Positions 8,555-18,111 of a stretch of DNA of 40,511 bases are shown here, piece by piece. Position numbers and translations under genes: made by a program. Under the pieces are notes generated by a model. It was given only the letters and a program-made list of their open reading frames with translations, was not told where the DNA came from and did no database searches. Within the stretch, counting starts at the first letter, position 1. Every line of letters begins with the position of its first letter. Source of the DNA: Acidobacteriota bacterium (GTDB lineage: Bacteria; Acidobacteriota; Blastocatellia; UBA7656); NCBI GenBank assembly GCA_016201275.1, contig JACQDB010000045.1, forward strand, positions 2,501 to 43,011, in the 5' to 3' direction.

Positions 8555-10147
8555 TCAATGCGGGTAAATAATGATGTGTCGTAAAGGCTCCTGGCCTTTG
8601 CTTTTGGAATTGAGGCCGCTGCGCTCTATGTATAGATGTTGCTTGCGGCGTATGTAACTGGGTTGCGCCGACAACTCTACGACGCGACGATTTTCGACTG
8701 CTTCAATCACCGCGTCTTCTACCTCTTGCATCGCCGAAGTTTCATCCGCCGTTTGATTGGCCAACCCGAAAGCGGCGCGCAGAAAATTCTCCATCTGCGT
8801 CAAGGTATTGCTGCGAACCACATGAACTTCGACATCGCGTCCGCGTGCCTCGCGCAGTTTCTGCGATTGCCGTTTGGCGTGCGATTTCAGCGTCAACATG
8901 ATATCCGCTTCGTCTATGTCTCTGGCGATGGTTGCCGAAACGCCCAACTCTTCGATAGCGCGTCCCAGGCGCTCGCGGCTTAACGCATAGGGAAAGATTC
9001 GCAGGACTTTTTTCTTGCCGCCGTTGCCGCCATTCGACAGCTTTTGAAAAGCGCTGCCGCCCTCGGCTTTGAACACCATTGGCTCATCGCGCTCCAGCAA
9101 CTCCAGATTTTTGCCGGGTGGGCGTTCCGGTTGGTGTATAGAGACTTCGCCATCTTGGTGTCGTTCGCGTACTTCGATCTGCGGGATGAAGCCGCGTAAC
9201 ATCTGGTCAACCGCTTTGAGAACATCTTTATGCAGGCTCAACGAATCTTTGTTTTGAATCTCGATCAATACATCGAAGGTTGGCGGCGCTTTGCGTTCCA
9301 AAACTGTTTTCTGGGTGCCGCGTCGTCGCGCCTCTTCATCCGAAAGCGTCACCGCATGAATGCCGCCCACCAAATCCGAAAGCGTCGGATTGATCATTAA
9401 ATTTTCCAGCGTATTGCCATGCACAGTGGCGATCAATTGCACGCCGCGTTCGGCGATGGTGCGCGCCGCCAAGGCTTCCTGTGAAGTGCCGATTTCATCT
9501 ATGACAATCACTTCGGGCATATGATTTTCCACCGCTTCAATCATGATGTCGTGTTGGCGTTCGGGCTGCGGCACCTGCATACGCCGCGCTCGGCCTATGC
9601 CGGGATGCGGCACATCGCCATCCCCGGCGATTTCATTTGAAGTGTCCACAACGATGACGCGCTTTTCCAAATCGTCGGCTAACACTCTGGCGGCTTCACG
9701 CAAAAGGGTGGTTTTGCCGACCCCAGGTTTACCAAGCAGTAGAATACTCTTGCCAGATTCCACCACATCCCTGATGATGTCAACGGTGCCGAAAATGGCG
9801 CGGCCTACGCGACAAGTAAGGCCGACGATTTCGCCGAGCCGGTTGCGTATGGCGGAGATGCGATGCAAAGTGCGCTCGATGCCGGCGCGATTATCGCGCG
9901 TGAAATTGCCGACGCGACTGGCGACAAATTTCAAGTCGTCATGATGAATCGGCGATTCGTTCAAATACATGGCGCGATTGGTATAGCGAGCTTCGGGGAA
10001 ACGGCCTAAATCCAGCACCACTTCGATCAGCGATTCGACATTTCCAGCTTTGAAAATCGCTTCACTGATTGAAGGCGGCAAGACGTTCAGCAGTAAGTCG
10101 AGATTGTCTGTTGATATGTACTCTTTCTGAGCCAAGACCGCCTCCAC
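8555..10147 (-). CDS. SpoIIIAA/Ycf45-like AAA ATPase with C-terminal R3H-like domain
   Basis: A 530-residue cytosolic ATPase. Walker A GKPGVGKTT is at about 139-147 and Walker B VIVIDEIG at about 213-220, followed by RTIAERGVQLIATVHGNT, a stretch typical of the SpoIIIAA/Ycf45 branch related to secretion ATPases. The C-terminus (about 420-510) carries a Jag-like/R3H single-stranded nucleic acid-binding region (VVELSAQPSYIRRKQH). The family is widespread in Acidobacteriota and cyanobacteria and its role is unsettled. The assigned start is GTG at 10145-10147. A TTG four codons inside (10133-10135) has a better Shine-Dalgarno (GGTGGAGG, 5 nt) and may be the true start. The gene points away from the minor pilin operon. 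Confidence 0.85.
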   Translation of the reverse strand: MEAVLAQKEYISTDNLDLLLNVLPPSISEAIFKAGNVESLIEVVLDLGRFPEARYTNRAMYLNESPIHHDDLKFVASRVGNFTRDNRAGIERTLHRISAIRNRLGEIVGLTCRVGRAIFGTVDIIRDVVESGKSILLLGKPGVGKTTLLREAARVLADDLEKRVIVVDTSNEIAGDGDVPHPGIGRARRMQVPQPERQHDIMIEAVENHMPEVIVIDEIGTSQEALAARTIAERGVQLIATVHGNTLENLMINPTLSDLVGGIHAVTLSDEEARRRGTQKTVLERKAPPTFDVLIEIQNKDSLSLHKDVLKAVDQMLRGFIPQIEVRERHQDGEVSIHQPERPPGKNLELLERDEPMVFKAEGGSAFQKLSNGGNGGKKKVLRIFPYALSRERLGRAIEELGVSATIARDIDEADIMLTLKSHAKRQSQKLREARGRDVEVHVVRSNTLTQMENFLRAAFGLANQTADETSAMQEVEDAVIEAVENRRVVELSAQPSYIRRKQHLYIERSGLNSKSKGQEPLRHIIIYPH

Positions 10148-10478
10148 CTCTCACTTGAGCTTCTACATAAAGGGTATGGCTGATTTGAGTGTACTACAAA
10201 TGGTAGTTCTTTGTCATTCCTTTCTCTCTGTGAAAAAGCATCTGCAGGCTTTCCGTATTGCCCTTGCGTCCCTGTGCTTGAGCCTGGCTTCAACTTTTTC
10301 CGCCAACGGAATGTGGTTTGCTCCATAGTGGTTTGGTTCGTTTCAATTTGCCTGAATGCCCCTCTGAATTGATGCCCTCGAACACAGAAATGCCTCTTAA
10401 AATATGAGTTTCTCCTTGATCGGCGTAAGCTCAGGCGGCTGCCGTTGATGAGGAAAAGAATACTGTGTTTGTTACGTT
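10148..10478. other. Divergent intergenic region between the ATPase and the pilin operon
   Basis: 331 bp with no credible gene. It must hold the outward promoters for both sides, but no strong -35/-10 pair stands out. A small palindrome, ACTAC-AAATG-GTAGT, lies at about 10191-10205. There is no terminator-like hairpin. Confidence 0.5.
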
Positions 10479-10994
10479 ATGTTTCGACCTAAGCGCAAAA
10501 CTCTTGCTAATCAGCCATCTGTAAACTCGCACCGAGGCTTCTCGGTGATCGAGATGACGATAGTTTTACTGATCATCGCCATCGTCTCTGCCATCGTCGT
10601 TCCGCAGGTGTTGAATTATCTGCGCCGCTATCGCGTCGGCGTTGCGGCACGCAATATCGCCACCGCCTTGCAGCGCGCCCGCTTTCTGGCGACCTCGAAC
10701 AACCGCCGTGCCGGCATTAATATCGAGGAATTTCGAAGTATTAAAATTGAAGAGTACGATCCCAATGGTCAATTGGAGCCGCAAATCAAAGGCTCCATCA
10801 ATATGCCGGAAGGCGTGTTCATCGCTTCCGATGCTCCCAGTCAAGTTGCTTTCGATGGTCGCGGCGTGATTACGCCAGTGCCGAAAGAGAGTCCCAAAAT
10901 TCGTGTCAATGGTGCCAGCGGATATTTCCATGTCATCACAGTGAATCCAACTGGGCAAGTAACGGTGTCCGCTATCGAACGCGACGAACCTTAA
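10479..10994 (+). CDS. GspH/FimT-family pseudopilin
   Basis: A 171-residue type IV pilin-like minor subunit. The prepilin motif is RG|FSVIEMTIVLLIIAIV, with cleavage after Gly20 and the conserved Glu at mature position +5. Its hydrophobic helix anchors it in the inner membrane before assembly. The remainder matches the small GspH/FimT fold (ATALQRARFLATSNNR after the helix). It opens a run of four pilin-like genes and probably belongs to the priming/tip complex. The ATG at 10479 has no good Shine-Dalgarno (AGGAAAAG is about 20 nt away), but no better in-frame start exists. Confidence 0.88.
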   Translation: MFRPKRKTLANQPSVNSHRGFSVIEMTIVLLIIAIVSAIVVPQVLNYLRRYRVGVAARNIATALQRARFLATSNNRRAGINIEEFRSIKIEEYDPNGQLEPQIKGSINMPEGVFIASDAPSQVAFDGRGVITPVPKESPKIRVNGASGYFHVITVNPTGQVTVSAIERDEP

Positions 10995-11046
10995 AGCTAA
11001 AGCGACTGTGGCATCGCCAGCAGTCGCCAACCGCAGGTGGGAAAGT

Positions 11047-11679
11047 ATGAAGAAAGAAGTAGTCAAAATCACCAACCGGCAGGTCAAACCGGAAGCCGGG
11101 TTGACGCTGGTGGAAGCCTTGTTTGCTATGGCAGTGACGGTCATTGGCCTGGTCAGTCTGGCGGGGATTTTCACCATCGCTATGAAGACCAACGCCAGTT
11201 CGCGCAATTTCACAACCGCGACCACCTTTGCCCAAGACAAACTCGAACAACTAGGCACCATCGCCTTCACGCGATTGGTTGACCCGGCAAAGATGCACAG
11301 CAATCCCAATCAGAAATCGGACAACGAGGCGTTGATTGTCGGCAGTCTGGATGAAGATGTGCGCGGTAAAGATGGCTCGTACTATTCCGATAAAATTATT
11401 CTGGCAACCGCCAATGATATTGAGCCGGAAGGCACCATAACGGTTATCAAACCGGATGGCAGCGCCGAAACGCGCAGACCCGATGGCACCATTTCCAACA
11501 CCAATCCTTTCGGCGCAGACCGCGTCACCTATACGCGCCGTTGGGTCATCATGTCGAGTACGGAAGCGAATCCTGCGAATCGCCGCCTGACCATTGCGGT
11601 TCGCGTCAAAAGTGAAAATGCTCCGGTTGGCAAAACGCCGGAACAGGTTGACCTGTTTACTGTCATGACCAATCAATGA
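11047..11679 (+). CDS. PilV-like minor pilin
   Basis: A 210-residue minor pilin with the prepilin site EAG|LTLVEALFAMAVTVIGLVS. Leu replaces Phe at +1, as often in PilV, and Glu is kept at +5. A C-terminal soluble domain follows. The ATG at 11047 has AGGTGG upstream; an upstream GTG at 11008 would add 13 residues that look non-conserved. The stop overlaps the start of the next gene (ATGA at 11676-11679), so translation is coupled. By order and motif it is the second subunit of the pilin priming set. Confidence 0.85.
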   Translation: MKKEVVKITNRQVKPEAGLTLVEALFAMAVTVIGLVSLAGIFTIAMKTNASSRNFTTATTFAQDKLEQLGTIAFTRLVDPAKMHSNPNQKSDNEALIVGSLDEDVRGKDGSYYSDKIILATANDIEPEGTITVIKPDGSAETRRPDGTISNTNPFGADRVTYTRRWVIMSSTEANPANRRLTIAVRVKSENAPVGKTPEQVDLFTVMTNQ

Positions 11680-13040
11680 AGTCTGCGGTCAAGCGTCCGG
11701 TGTTCGGTGTCTTGAAACACCTAATGGAGATTCAATCAATGAAGGCAAACGGCAAAAGGCAAATGGCAAAGGTGCAGGAAGCACCGCACCCCTGGGCAAA
11801 CGACCACCGGCAAACGACAACGGAAAGCGGCTTTTCGCTGACCGAATTGCTCATTGCTATGATGGTGTTCACCGTTATTATGGGAGCGGTGATGACGCTG
11901 GTGCTGAAGAGCCAGCGCATCTTTACGACGGAACAGAATGCTGCGGAGGTCAATCAAAACGGCAGATTGCTGATTGATTTTCTGACCCGCGACATACAGC
12001 AATCGAAAGAGAATGGCTTGGGCTTGGGAGCGCGTTTCCGCTCGGTCTATTCCAACAATGGCATCGAAGGCAAGACCGATGAAATCACTATCATCTCGTC
12101 CGACACCGAAACCAAAGTTCCCTCCAAAGCCTTGCCGCTGATTCCGGCTTCGACTAGACCTTTCAGCACGGTAGATAAATATGTGGAATTGTTGCCCAAC
12201 AGCGCCGCCAACATAGAGCCGCGTGAAGTCATAGATAGCTTGAAGCCCAATGAAGAATTCATCGTCAGTTCGGTGCTATCGGACGGTTCCGTGCAATTCG
12301 ATTTTCTGAAGATCAGCAGCGCCACGCTGACTCAGGAAGGATTAATCGGATTAAGTTTTCAGCCGGTCGAACATCGCGGCATCGAAGCGGAGATTCCGTT
12401 TGGGCGAGTTTATGAAGGCGGCGCGTTTACTCTGCGTCCGGTCTTCATCAAACGCTACTATGTGGATAAATCCAACCAAGAGCATCCGTCGCTGTCGCTT
12501 TCGATCAACGACAGTGCGCCGATTACCATCGCCAGCAATGTGGTGGCGTTTCAACTGCGTTATTTGCAAACCCGCGCCGGAGCGGTGGATGGCGAATGGG
12601 TCAAACAGCAGTACATCTCCAGCCAGTATCGCACAGAGGCCGTGGAAGTGACGATGACGGCCAAGACCAATGTCGCATCAGATAAAGCGGCAGAACGGTT
12701 GGTGACGTTGGCTACCGTGATTCGTCCCAGAGACGTGCCTTCGGGGGCCTTCGGTTCTTCCAATGGCACCTCGTCGCCGGGTAATCCTGGGGAAGGCGAT
12801 AACGGCGGCAACGGCGGCTATGGCCCCGGCGATGGCAATGGTTTTCCCGGTGATGGCAGCGGGTCTGGCGGCAATGGTTCCGGCGGACGCGGCAATGGCA
12901 GCGGCAACGGTTTTGACAATGGCAACGGCGGTTTCCAGGGAGGCGGATACAATCACGAAACCCGACGCATCGGCAAACAACCGAAACTGGGCGAGCGTTT
13001 GAATGACAATCCTTTCAATAATCGTGAGCGAAAACCATAG
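11676..13040 (+). CDS. PilW-like minor pilin with a Gly/Asn-rich C-terminal tail
   Basis: A 454-residue protein with prepilin motif ESG|FSLTELLIAMMVFTVIMGA at about residue 52; Glu at +5 is kept. The pre-peptide is unusually long and an internal ATG (for example at 11739) may be the true start. The middle has PilW-like strand-rich content. Residues about 365-430 form a low-complexity Gly/Asn/Asp/Pro tract followed by a basic tail. The tract is encoded by repetitive GGC/AAT codons (12780-12950), suggesting slippage-prone growth. It overlaps pilV by 4 bp and lies upstream of the PilX-like gene. Confidence 0.83.
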   Translation: MKSAVKRPVFGVLKHLMEIQSMKANGKRQMAKVQEAPHPWANDHRQTTTESGFSLTELLIAMMVFTVIMGAVMTLVLKSQRIFTTEQNAAEVNQNGRLLIDFLTRDIQQSKENGLGLGARFRSVYSNNGIEGKTDEITIISSDTETKVPSKALPLIPASTRPFSTVDKYVELLPNSAANIEPREVIDSLKPNEEFIVSSVLSDGSVQFDFLKISSATLTQEGLIGLSFQPVEHRGIEAEIPFGRVYEGGAFTLRPVFIKRYYVDKSNQEHPSLSLSINDSAPITIASNVVAFQLRYLQTRAGAVDGEWVKQQYISSQYRTEAVEVTMTAKTNVASDKAAERLVTLATVIRPRDVPSGAFGSSNGTSSPGNPGEGDNGGNGGYGPGDGNGFPGDGSGSGGNGSGGRGNGSGNGFDNGNGGFQGGGYNHETRRIGKQPKLGERLNDNPFNNRERKP

Positions 13041-13130
13041 TAATTATTGTTTTTGATTTCTTGTGACGACGACAAACGGGTGAAGCGCAAGTCGAAGCGA
13101 CGACTTCACCAATGATTCAAGGTGAAAACA

Positions 13131-15296
13131 ATGTGTATGAGTGAAGAGAATACAAGCGCAGCAAACGACAATCCGCAAACGGTCAGACGCCACCGAAAGC
13201 TCTGGCGGCAGCAACGCCGCCAGCGGCGATTTACTCTCAACCTTAGAGCGGCGAAAGAGCAAGGCATGGCGCTGGTCTCCGTTTTGCTGATTATGTCGTT
13301 GATGCTGATGCTAGGGGTTGCCGTCACCTTTACTTCTTTGACCGATAAATCCATCACCGCGAATTTCAAAAATGTAACGAGCGGATTCTATGCTGCCGAA
13401 GCTGGCATCAACAGTTTGCACCGCGCCATACGCAGCGAGAAATTCGTCATCAGTTCTCTGCCTGATCCGCCGGTGGTGCGCCAGGGCGAACCGTCTCTCA
13501 ACGCCAAAGATTTCACCGACACGGCGCAGAAATTGTTATCCACAAAAGAGGAATTTCCCAACAACGCGGCCTACAAAACCAACGTCAAGATCAAAGATAT
13601 ACGCATACCCTATCCGGCCAGCGATACCAATCCGGCGCACGCCAATTTCAAAGTTACCTATATCAGCCCTTTGTATCCGCGTGCCGGACAGGTCGAACCT
13701 TATTCCGTGACCTATGAAGTTGACTCGGTAGGCGAAGGGATTTCCGGCTTAAACGGCCTGGTTACTCTGGTCGAAGAGGGCGTCGTCAATTTCAAGTTGA
13801 TCGCCAAAGCAGAAGGCGGCGGCATTCGCGTAGGCAATTTTTCGGAGTTCGCTTTGTTCATGGATAAATTCAATCCATACAATCCCGAAGGCCCATTCAT
13901 CTATCAAGGGCTAGGCCCCGGTGATCGTTTCGCCGGTCGCGTGCATACCAACGAACGCTTCGGTTTCTGGTCAACGGCTGGCGGTCTGGATGCGCCAACC
14001 TTTCGCGGTCACGTTACCCAATCCTACAAAGAAGCCAGCTACTACAGACACGGCGCAGGCGAGCCGCCGCCACCCATTGATGCCGATTCAGACATCGTGG
14101 GCGGGGTGTTGGTCGCGCCAAAATTTTTAGCCGGATTTGAAAGAGGCGTGGAACCGTTTCCGCCACCAACCAATGCTTTCGATCAGGCACGCGCCGTACT
14201 CGATGGCGGCAGCGCTTTGTCCGCCGGTGCGCCCACCGATGCCGAGTTGCACACGAATTTGCGTGCCGCTGGCGATTTGAATACGGCTTTGAAGGAATCC
14301 AAGAATCCCGATTCTACTACGCCATCGCTGGCCCACGGCGTCTATCTTCCCACTGATGGCGAAACCTTTGTGGGCAGCGGCATCTATGTCATGGGCAACG
14401 CCGATCAGGTGCAGTTGAGCGCCGATCCGGCTGGCAATCGCCAAACCATCAAAGTTACACAAGGCGGAAAAACCACCACTGTCGTCATAGACATTGACGC
14501 CAACACCACAACGATAGACCCGGGCACCGGGGTGACGCGAACGCTGCGCGGGGTACCGTTGGATCATTCGCTGAATAAAAGTCAGGCGCGTTCGGCGGCC
14601 TCGCTCTATGTGTACGGCGACATCAATTCATTAAGAGGGCCGGGGCGGGGTAGCGATGGGCAACCGATACCGGCAATTGATTCCGATTTTTCCATCACCG
14701 TAACCGCAGGCGGAGTGGCAACCGGCAACTCGCGCGCTCCGGTTAGCGGCGGCAGCATCACCTTGACTGGCGACTTGACTTATGAAACGCCGGTGGCCGA
14801 TGCGGCAGGCAATCCGATCAATCAGGACGCGCAAAATGTCTTGGGCATTTTTGCTTCAGGTGGCAACATCAACATTCCCGGCGATGGTCGCGCCCCGGAT
14901 AATTTAACCGTTCATGCCTCCATAGCCGCTTTTGAATTGCACGATGATAATGGTCGCCCGGTCATGGGGCCAAGCGGCACGCCGTTTGGCGGACGCATTC
15001 GCTCCGATGTTTTGAACTATAAGAGCTATCCGAATCGCGGCAGTTTCAATTTAGTCGGCGGCGCGCAATCGAGCAACTACGACAACCTCGGCGTCTATGA
15101 TGGCCAGTGGCACGGCTATGCTTACAAAGGAAAATGGGACGCCCGTTATGATCGCAATCAATCGCCGCCGTTTTATCCGGGCTACATCGTGGACACGGGT
15201 GGGCCGACCGGCGTGCCGATTGTCAAAGCGCAAACCAATTTCCCTCTGGTGACTTCTTACAAGCGGGTTTATTACGGCACTGTGCCGTCAAATTAA
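13131..15296 (+). CDS. PilX-like large minor pilin/tip protein
   Basis: About 721 residues. After a basic leader of about 45 residues comes EQG|MALVSVLLIMSLMLMLGVAVTFTSL, a PilX-type N-terminus with Met at +1 and no Glu at +5, then FYAAEAGIN. The large remainder (about 110-720) is rich in Gly, Asn, Thr and short strands and is probably surface-exposed, perhaps an adhesin or tip domain. The ATG at 13131 has AAGGTG about 8 nt upstream; a GTG at 13122 is possible. The 90-bp gap before it holds an inverted repeat, GGTGAAG at 13079-13085 with CTTCACC at 13104-13110, which could form a leader hairpin. It is the last gene of the pilin operon. Confidence 0.82.
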   Translation: MCMSEENTSAANDNPQTVRRHRKLWRQQRRQRRFTLNLRAAKEQGMALVSVLLIMSLMLMLGVAVTFTSLTDKSITANFKNVTSGFYAAEAGINSLHRAIRSEKFVISSLPDPPVVRQGEPSLNAKDFTDTAQKLLSTKEEFPNNAAYKTNVKIKDIRIPYPASDTNPAHANFKVTYISPLYPRAGQVEPYSVTYEVDSVGEGISGLNGLVTLVEEGVVNFKLIAKAEGGGIRVGNFSEFALFMDKFNPYNPEGPFIYQGLGPGDRFAGRVHTNERFGFWSTAGGLDAPTFRGHVTQSYKEASYYRHGAGEPPPPIDADSDIVGGVLVAPKFLAGFERGVEPFPPPTNAFDQARAVLDGGSALSAGAPTDAELHTNLRAAGDLNTALKESKNPDSTTPSLAHGVYLPTDGETFVGSGIYVMGNADQVQLSADPAGNRQTIKVTQGGKTTTVVIDIDANTTTIDPGTGVTRTLRGVPLDHSLNKSQARSAASLYVYGDINSLRGPGRGSDGQPIPAIDSDFSITVTAGGVATGNSRAPVSGGSITLTGDLTYETPVADAAGNPINQDAQNVLGIFASGGNINIPGDGRAPDNLTVHASIAAFELHDDNGRPVMGPSGTPFGGRIRSDVLNYKSYPNRGSFNLVGGAQSSNYDNLGVYDGQWHGYAYKGKWDARYDRNQSPPFYPGYIVDTGGPTGVPIVKAQTNFPLVTSYKRVYYGTVPSN

Positions 15297-15324
15297 TTCG
15301 CCAACATCAATTGGTGAACAGCAG

Positions 15325-15351
15325 AGGTCGGAGTCTGGTCTCCGGCCTTTT
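15325..15351 (+). terminator. Intrinsic terminator of the pilin operon
   Basis: Stem GGTCGGAG at 15326-15333 with CTCCGGCC at 15340-15347 (one G.U), a 6-nt loop and four T. It lies 29 bp after the PilX-like stop and before the convergent phosphatase gene. Confidence 0.75.
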
Positions 15352-15391
15352 GCTTGCTGGCTGGCTTATGCAAAGGTGTTGCTTGTGGAAT

Positions 15392-16423
15392 TCAATTCAA
15401 GCGGGAAGTCGGTTTGATGGTGTCTTCTTCTTCTTCAATCATGATTTGGCTGATTTCGTAAGGCAAGCGCGGGTCTCTGGGAATGGTCTGTGCGCCCCAG
15501 CGATCATGGGGTTCTGCTTTCGAGACCTCATCGCCGCTGGTTAGCGGCTCGGTTTGATTCAAAGGCATGGTTGCCGTGGACAGTCTGCCGCCGGAAAATT
15601 GCGCGATGATAATCGTAATGTTATCTTCGCCGCCGCGATGATTGGCTAATTCGATCATCGCGTCACAAGCGTCTTTCAAAGACGGCGCGTCATGAATGAT
15701 TTGCCGTATCTCTTCCATGCGAACTTTGTTCGACAACCCGTCGCTGCACAACACGACTATATCCATATCGCGCAGGTCTAATTTATCCACCACGATGTTG
15801 ATATTGGGTGCTGCGCCCAATGCCTGCAAGATGACGTTTTTATAAGTATGACGTTCGGCTTCTTCTTCGGTGATGTGACCGGCTTCGACCAGTTGCCCGA
15901 CCAACGATTGGTCGCGGGTGACTTGTTGTATGCGGCCTTCGCGTATCAGGTAAGCGCGGCTGTCGCCCACTTGCGCGAAAAAGGCGGTGTTGCCTTGCAA
16001 GCCGATGCTGGTAAAAGTCGCGCCCATCCCGGCGTATTCGGGGCGCGATAAACTCTGTTCGTGGATGTGCGTATTGGCCAGTTCCAAGGACAGCCGCAGG
16101 CGTTCATGAAAAGGGAATTTGGAATAGCTGGGGCTGGCCTGAATTTCCAACATCCGATCCCGCACAAAATCTACCGCTAGACTGCTGGCCACTTCACCGG
16201 CCAACGCGCCACCCATGCCATCGCTAACCGCGAACAGCGAACCGTAATGGCTTTGATTAAAGGTCGTCAGTTGAGCGGCGGGTTCGCCTGTGGTGGCGTG
16301 CGGCGTCCAAGTGTCCGCTGTCGAAAGATTGAGAACGAGAAAATTGTCTTCGTTCCCCTGTCGCACTCTGCCCACGTTGGTTTTGGCATACACTGCAATG
16401 TTGAAAGCTAAATCGTCTGACAT
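15392..16423 (-). CDS. PP2C-family serine/threonine phosphatase
   Basis: A 343-residue soluble metal-dependent phosphatase of the Stp1/PrpC type, which removes phosphate from Ser/Thr of kinase substrates. Hallmarks: VGRVRQGNEDNF near residues 17-28, DGMGGALAGE, a GDSRAYL motif, LCSDGLSN and GGEDNITIIIAQ. All expected metal-binding Asp/Gly positions appear intact. An acidic tail of about 60 residues follows the core. There is no transmembrane segment. No Ser/Thr kinase lies in the window, so its partner is elsewhere. It is transcribed alone, converging on the pilin operon. Confidence 0.93.
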   Translation of the reverse strand: MSDDLAFNIAVYAKTNVGRVRQGNEDNFLVLNLSTADTWTPHATTGEPAAQLTTFNQSHYGSLFAVSDGMGGALAGEVASSLAVDFVRDRMLEIQASPSYSKFPFHERLRLSLELANTHIHEQSLSRPEYAGMGATFTSIGLQGNTAFFAQVGDSRAYLIREGRIQQVTRDQSLVGQLVEAGHITEEEAERHTYKNVILQALGAAPNINIVVDKLDLRDMDIVVLCSDGLSNKVRMEEIRQIIHDAPSLKDACDAMIELANHRGGEDNITIIIAQFSGGRLSTATMPLNQTEPLTSGDEVSKAEPHDRWGAQTIPRDPRLPYEISQIMIEEEEDTIKPTSRLN

Positions 16424-16664
16424 ATTTGATTATTAATATCTTCCCAGTTTCTCAATAGCCGATTGAGTCCCTTTATCCATCCCCTAAAGTTTAACTTCAG
16501 TGCCGCTGATTATGCTAAATTTCATCCGTCTTCGCAATCATTCTCCTTCGTCTTTGATTGCTTGCCCAGCGAGTTTCCCCGATTTTGCCAATCCATAGCA
16601 AAACGAAACCCCTGAGCCTTGGTACACAACTTTGATTTGAGGACGCAGAGTTACGGGTTACAAA

Positions 16665-17828
16665 CTAGGCGATTTTATTGAGCGCCTGGTCGAGGTCTGC
16701 AATTAAATCTTCGACATCTTCAATGCCAACCGATAGGCGAACCAGGCCGTCGGTAATGCCCAACCGTGTGCGTTCGCTTGCGGGAACCGAGGCGTGCGTC
16801 ATGGTTGCCGGATGTGAAATCAAAGTTTCGACGCCGCCCAGCGATTCGCCCAAGGTGCAGAGTTTGACGGCTTCCAGCACCCGCCCGGCGTTTTCCAGCG
16901 AACCGGTTTCAAGCGCGAGCATACCGCCAAAACCGCTCATCTGTCGCCGCGCCAACTCGTGCTGCGGATGCGATTTCAAGCCCGGATAATAGACCTTTTT
17001 CACCTGGGGATGTTCAGCCAGAAACTGCGCCACCTGTCTGCCGTTGTCATCGTGTTGGCGCATACGCACCGCCAGCGTTTTCGTGCCGCGCATCACCAGC
17101 CACGAATCCATAGGCGATAAAATCGCCCCCGCTGCATTTTGAATAAAGGCAAGCTGGCGCGCATCCGCTTCATCATTGAGAAGTACCGCGCCGCCAACGC
17201 TGTCGCTATGACCGTTTAAGTATTTGGTGGTCGAGTGCACCACGATGTCCGCGCCCAGTTCGAGAGGGCGTTGAAAATACGGACTCATGAAAGTGTTGTC
17301 CACGACCAGGCGCAAGCCTCTGGGTTTGGTGATTGCGGCAACGGCGCGCAAATCGGTCAATGACATCACCGGATTGGTAGGCGTTTCGACAAAGACCATG
17401 CGGGTTTCAGGTCGCACGGCGTCTTCAACATTCTGCGGCTCGCGGGTGTCAACGTAAGAAAATTCGAGACCGAATTTTTTTAGCACCTTGTCGAATAAAC
17501 GAAAGGTGCCGCCGTAGGTGTTATCACTGACGATGACGTGATCGCCTGTTTGTAACAACGTCATCACGGCGTTGATGGCCGCCATTCCAGAGGCGAAGGC
17601 GAAGCCGGTCTTACCGTTTTCCAACGCCGCTAAATTTTTTTCCAACGCGAGGCGCGTAGGATTTTGTGTGCGTGCGTATTCAAAGCCTTTGTGCTTGCCT
17701 ATGCCTTCCTGTGCATAGGTCGAGGTTTGATAAATTGGAATGCTGACCGCGCCTGTCGTTGGGTCGGGGTCTTGCCCCGCGTGGATTGCCAGGGTCGAAA
17801 ATTTTGCCGGTAAAGTCTTGTCCTTCAT
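16665..17828 (-). CDS. PLP-dependent cystathionine gamma-synthase/gamma-lyase family enzyme
   Basis: A 387-residue Cys/Met-metabolism PLP enzyme. It carries the YARTQNPT motif near 51-58, SGMAA for phosphate binding, Asp178 in DNTF for the pyridine nitrogen, the Schiff-base lysine K202 in STTKYLNGHSD, and GGVETLISHP near the C-terminus. It could act as cystathionine gamma-synthase (metB), beta- or gamma-lyase, or methionine gamma-lyase; sequence alone does not decide. I start at the ATG at 17826-17828 (MKDKTLPAKF). A longer in-frame extension to 18167 reads into the upstream region and a neighbour's start and is not protein-like. I saw no SAM riboswitch upstream. Confidence 0.92.
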   Translation of the reverse strand: MKDKTLPAKFSTLAIHAGQDPDPTTGAVSIPIYQTSTYAQEGIGKHKGFEYARTQNPTRLALEKNLAALENGKTGFAFASGMAAINAVMTLLQTGDHVIVSDNTYGGTFRLFDKVLKKFGLEFSYVDTREPQNVEDAVRPETRMVFVETPTNPVMSLTDLRAVAAITKPRGLRLVVDNTFMSPYFQRPLELGADIVVHSTTKYLNGHSDSVGGAVLLNDEADARQLAFIQNAAGAILSPMDSWLVMRGTKTLAVRMRQHDDNGRQVAQFLAEHPQVKKVYYPGLKSHPQHELARRQMSGFGGMLALETGSLENAGRVLEAVKLCTLGESLGGVETLISHPATMTHASVPASERTRLGITDGLVRLSVGIEDVEDLIADLDQALNKIA

Positions 17829-17977
17829 CTTTGCTACTGTAGCACAAAAGTCCAGCGCTTGTCCGTAGCGAGGGGCCAACTTTGGATTTGCCTCGCGTCG
17901 GTCAAAGCAACGAATCAACCGCAATTCGCAACTCAACCCGCGCCAAAGGCAAAAGACTTTGTGAAACATTGTCGTGA

Positions 17978-18007
17978 TTGAAACGTATGTGCAGATGCCT
18001 GTATAGT
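17978..18007 (+). promoter_or_regulatory. Candidate promoter of the 18112-28286 cluster
   Basis: TTGAAA at 17978-17983, an 18-nt spacer, and TATAGT at 18002-18007, about 105 bp before the ATG at 18112. The position fits the first gene of the long plus-strand cluster. This is consensus matching by eye only. Confidence 0.38.
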
Positions 18008-18111
18008 GACACACAGCTACATTAATTTTTTCATTGCACTGGATACGACTGACTATTTTTGCAAAGGGATTTTCTGCGGAATTTCTTAGGAAACGGAGCC
18101 ATTTCTTCTTT

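Noticed and set aside
12678-12980. Ala/Ile-rich frame opposite the PilW tail
   Set aside because: It is the antisense reading of the Gly/Asn tract and not a gene.
16424-16664. Possible regulatory RNA between the PLP enzyme and the phosphatase
   Set aside because: No conserved riboswitch core or terminator-like hairpin is visible.
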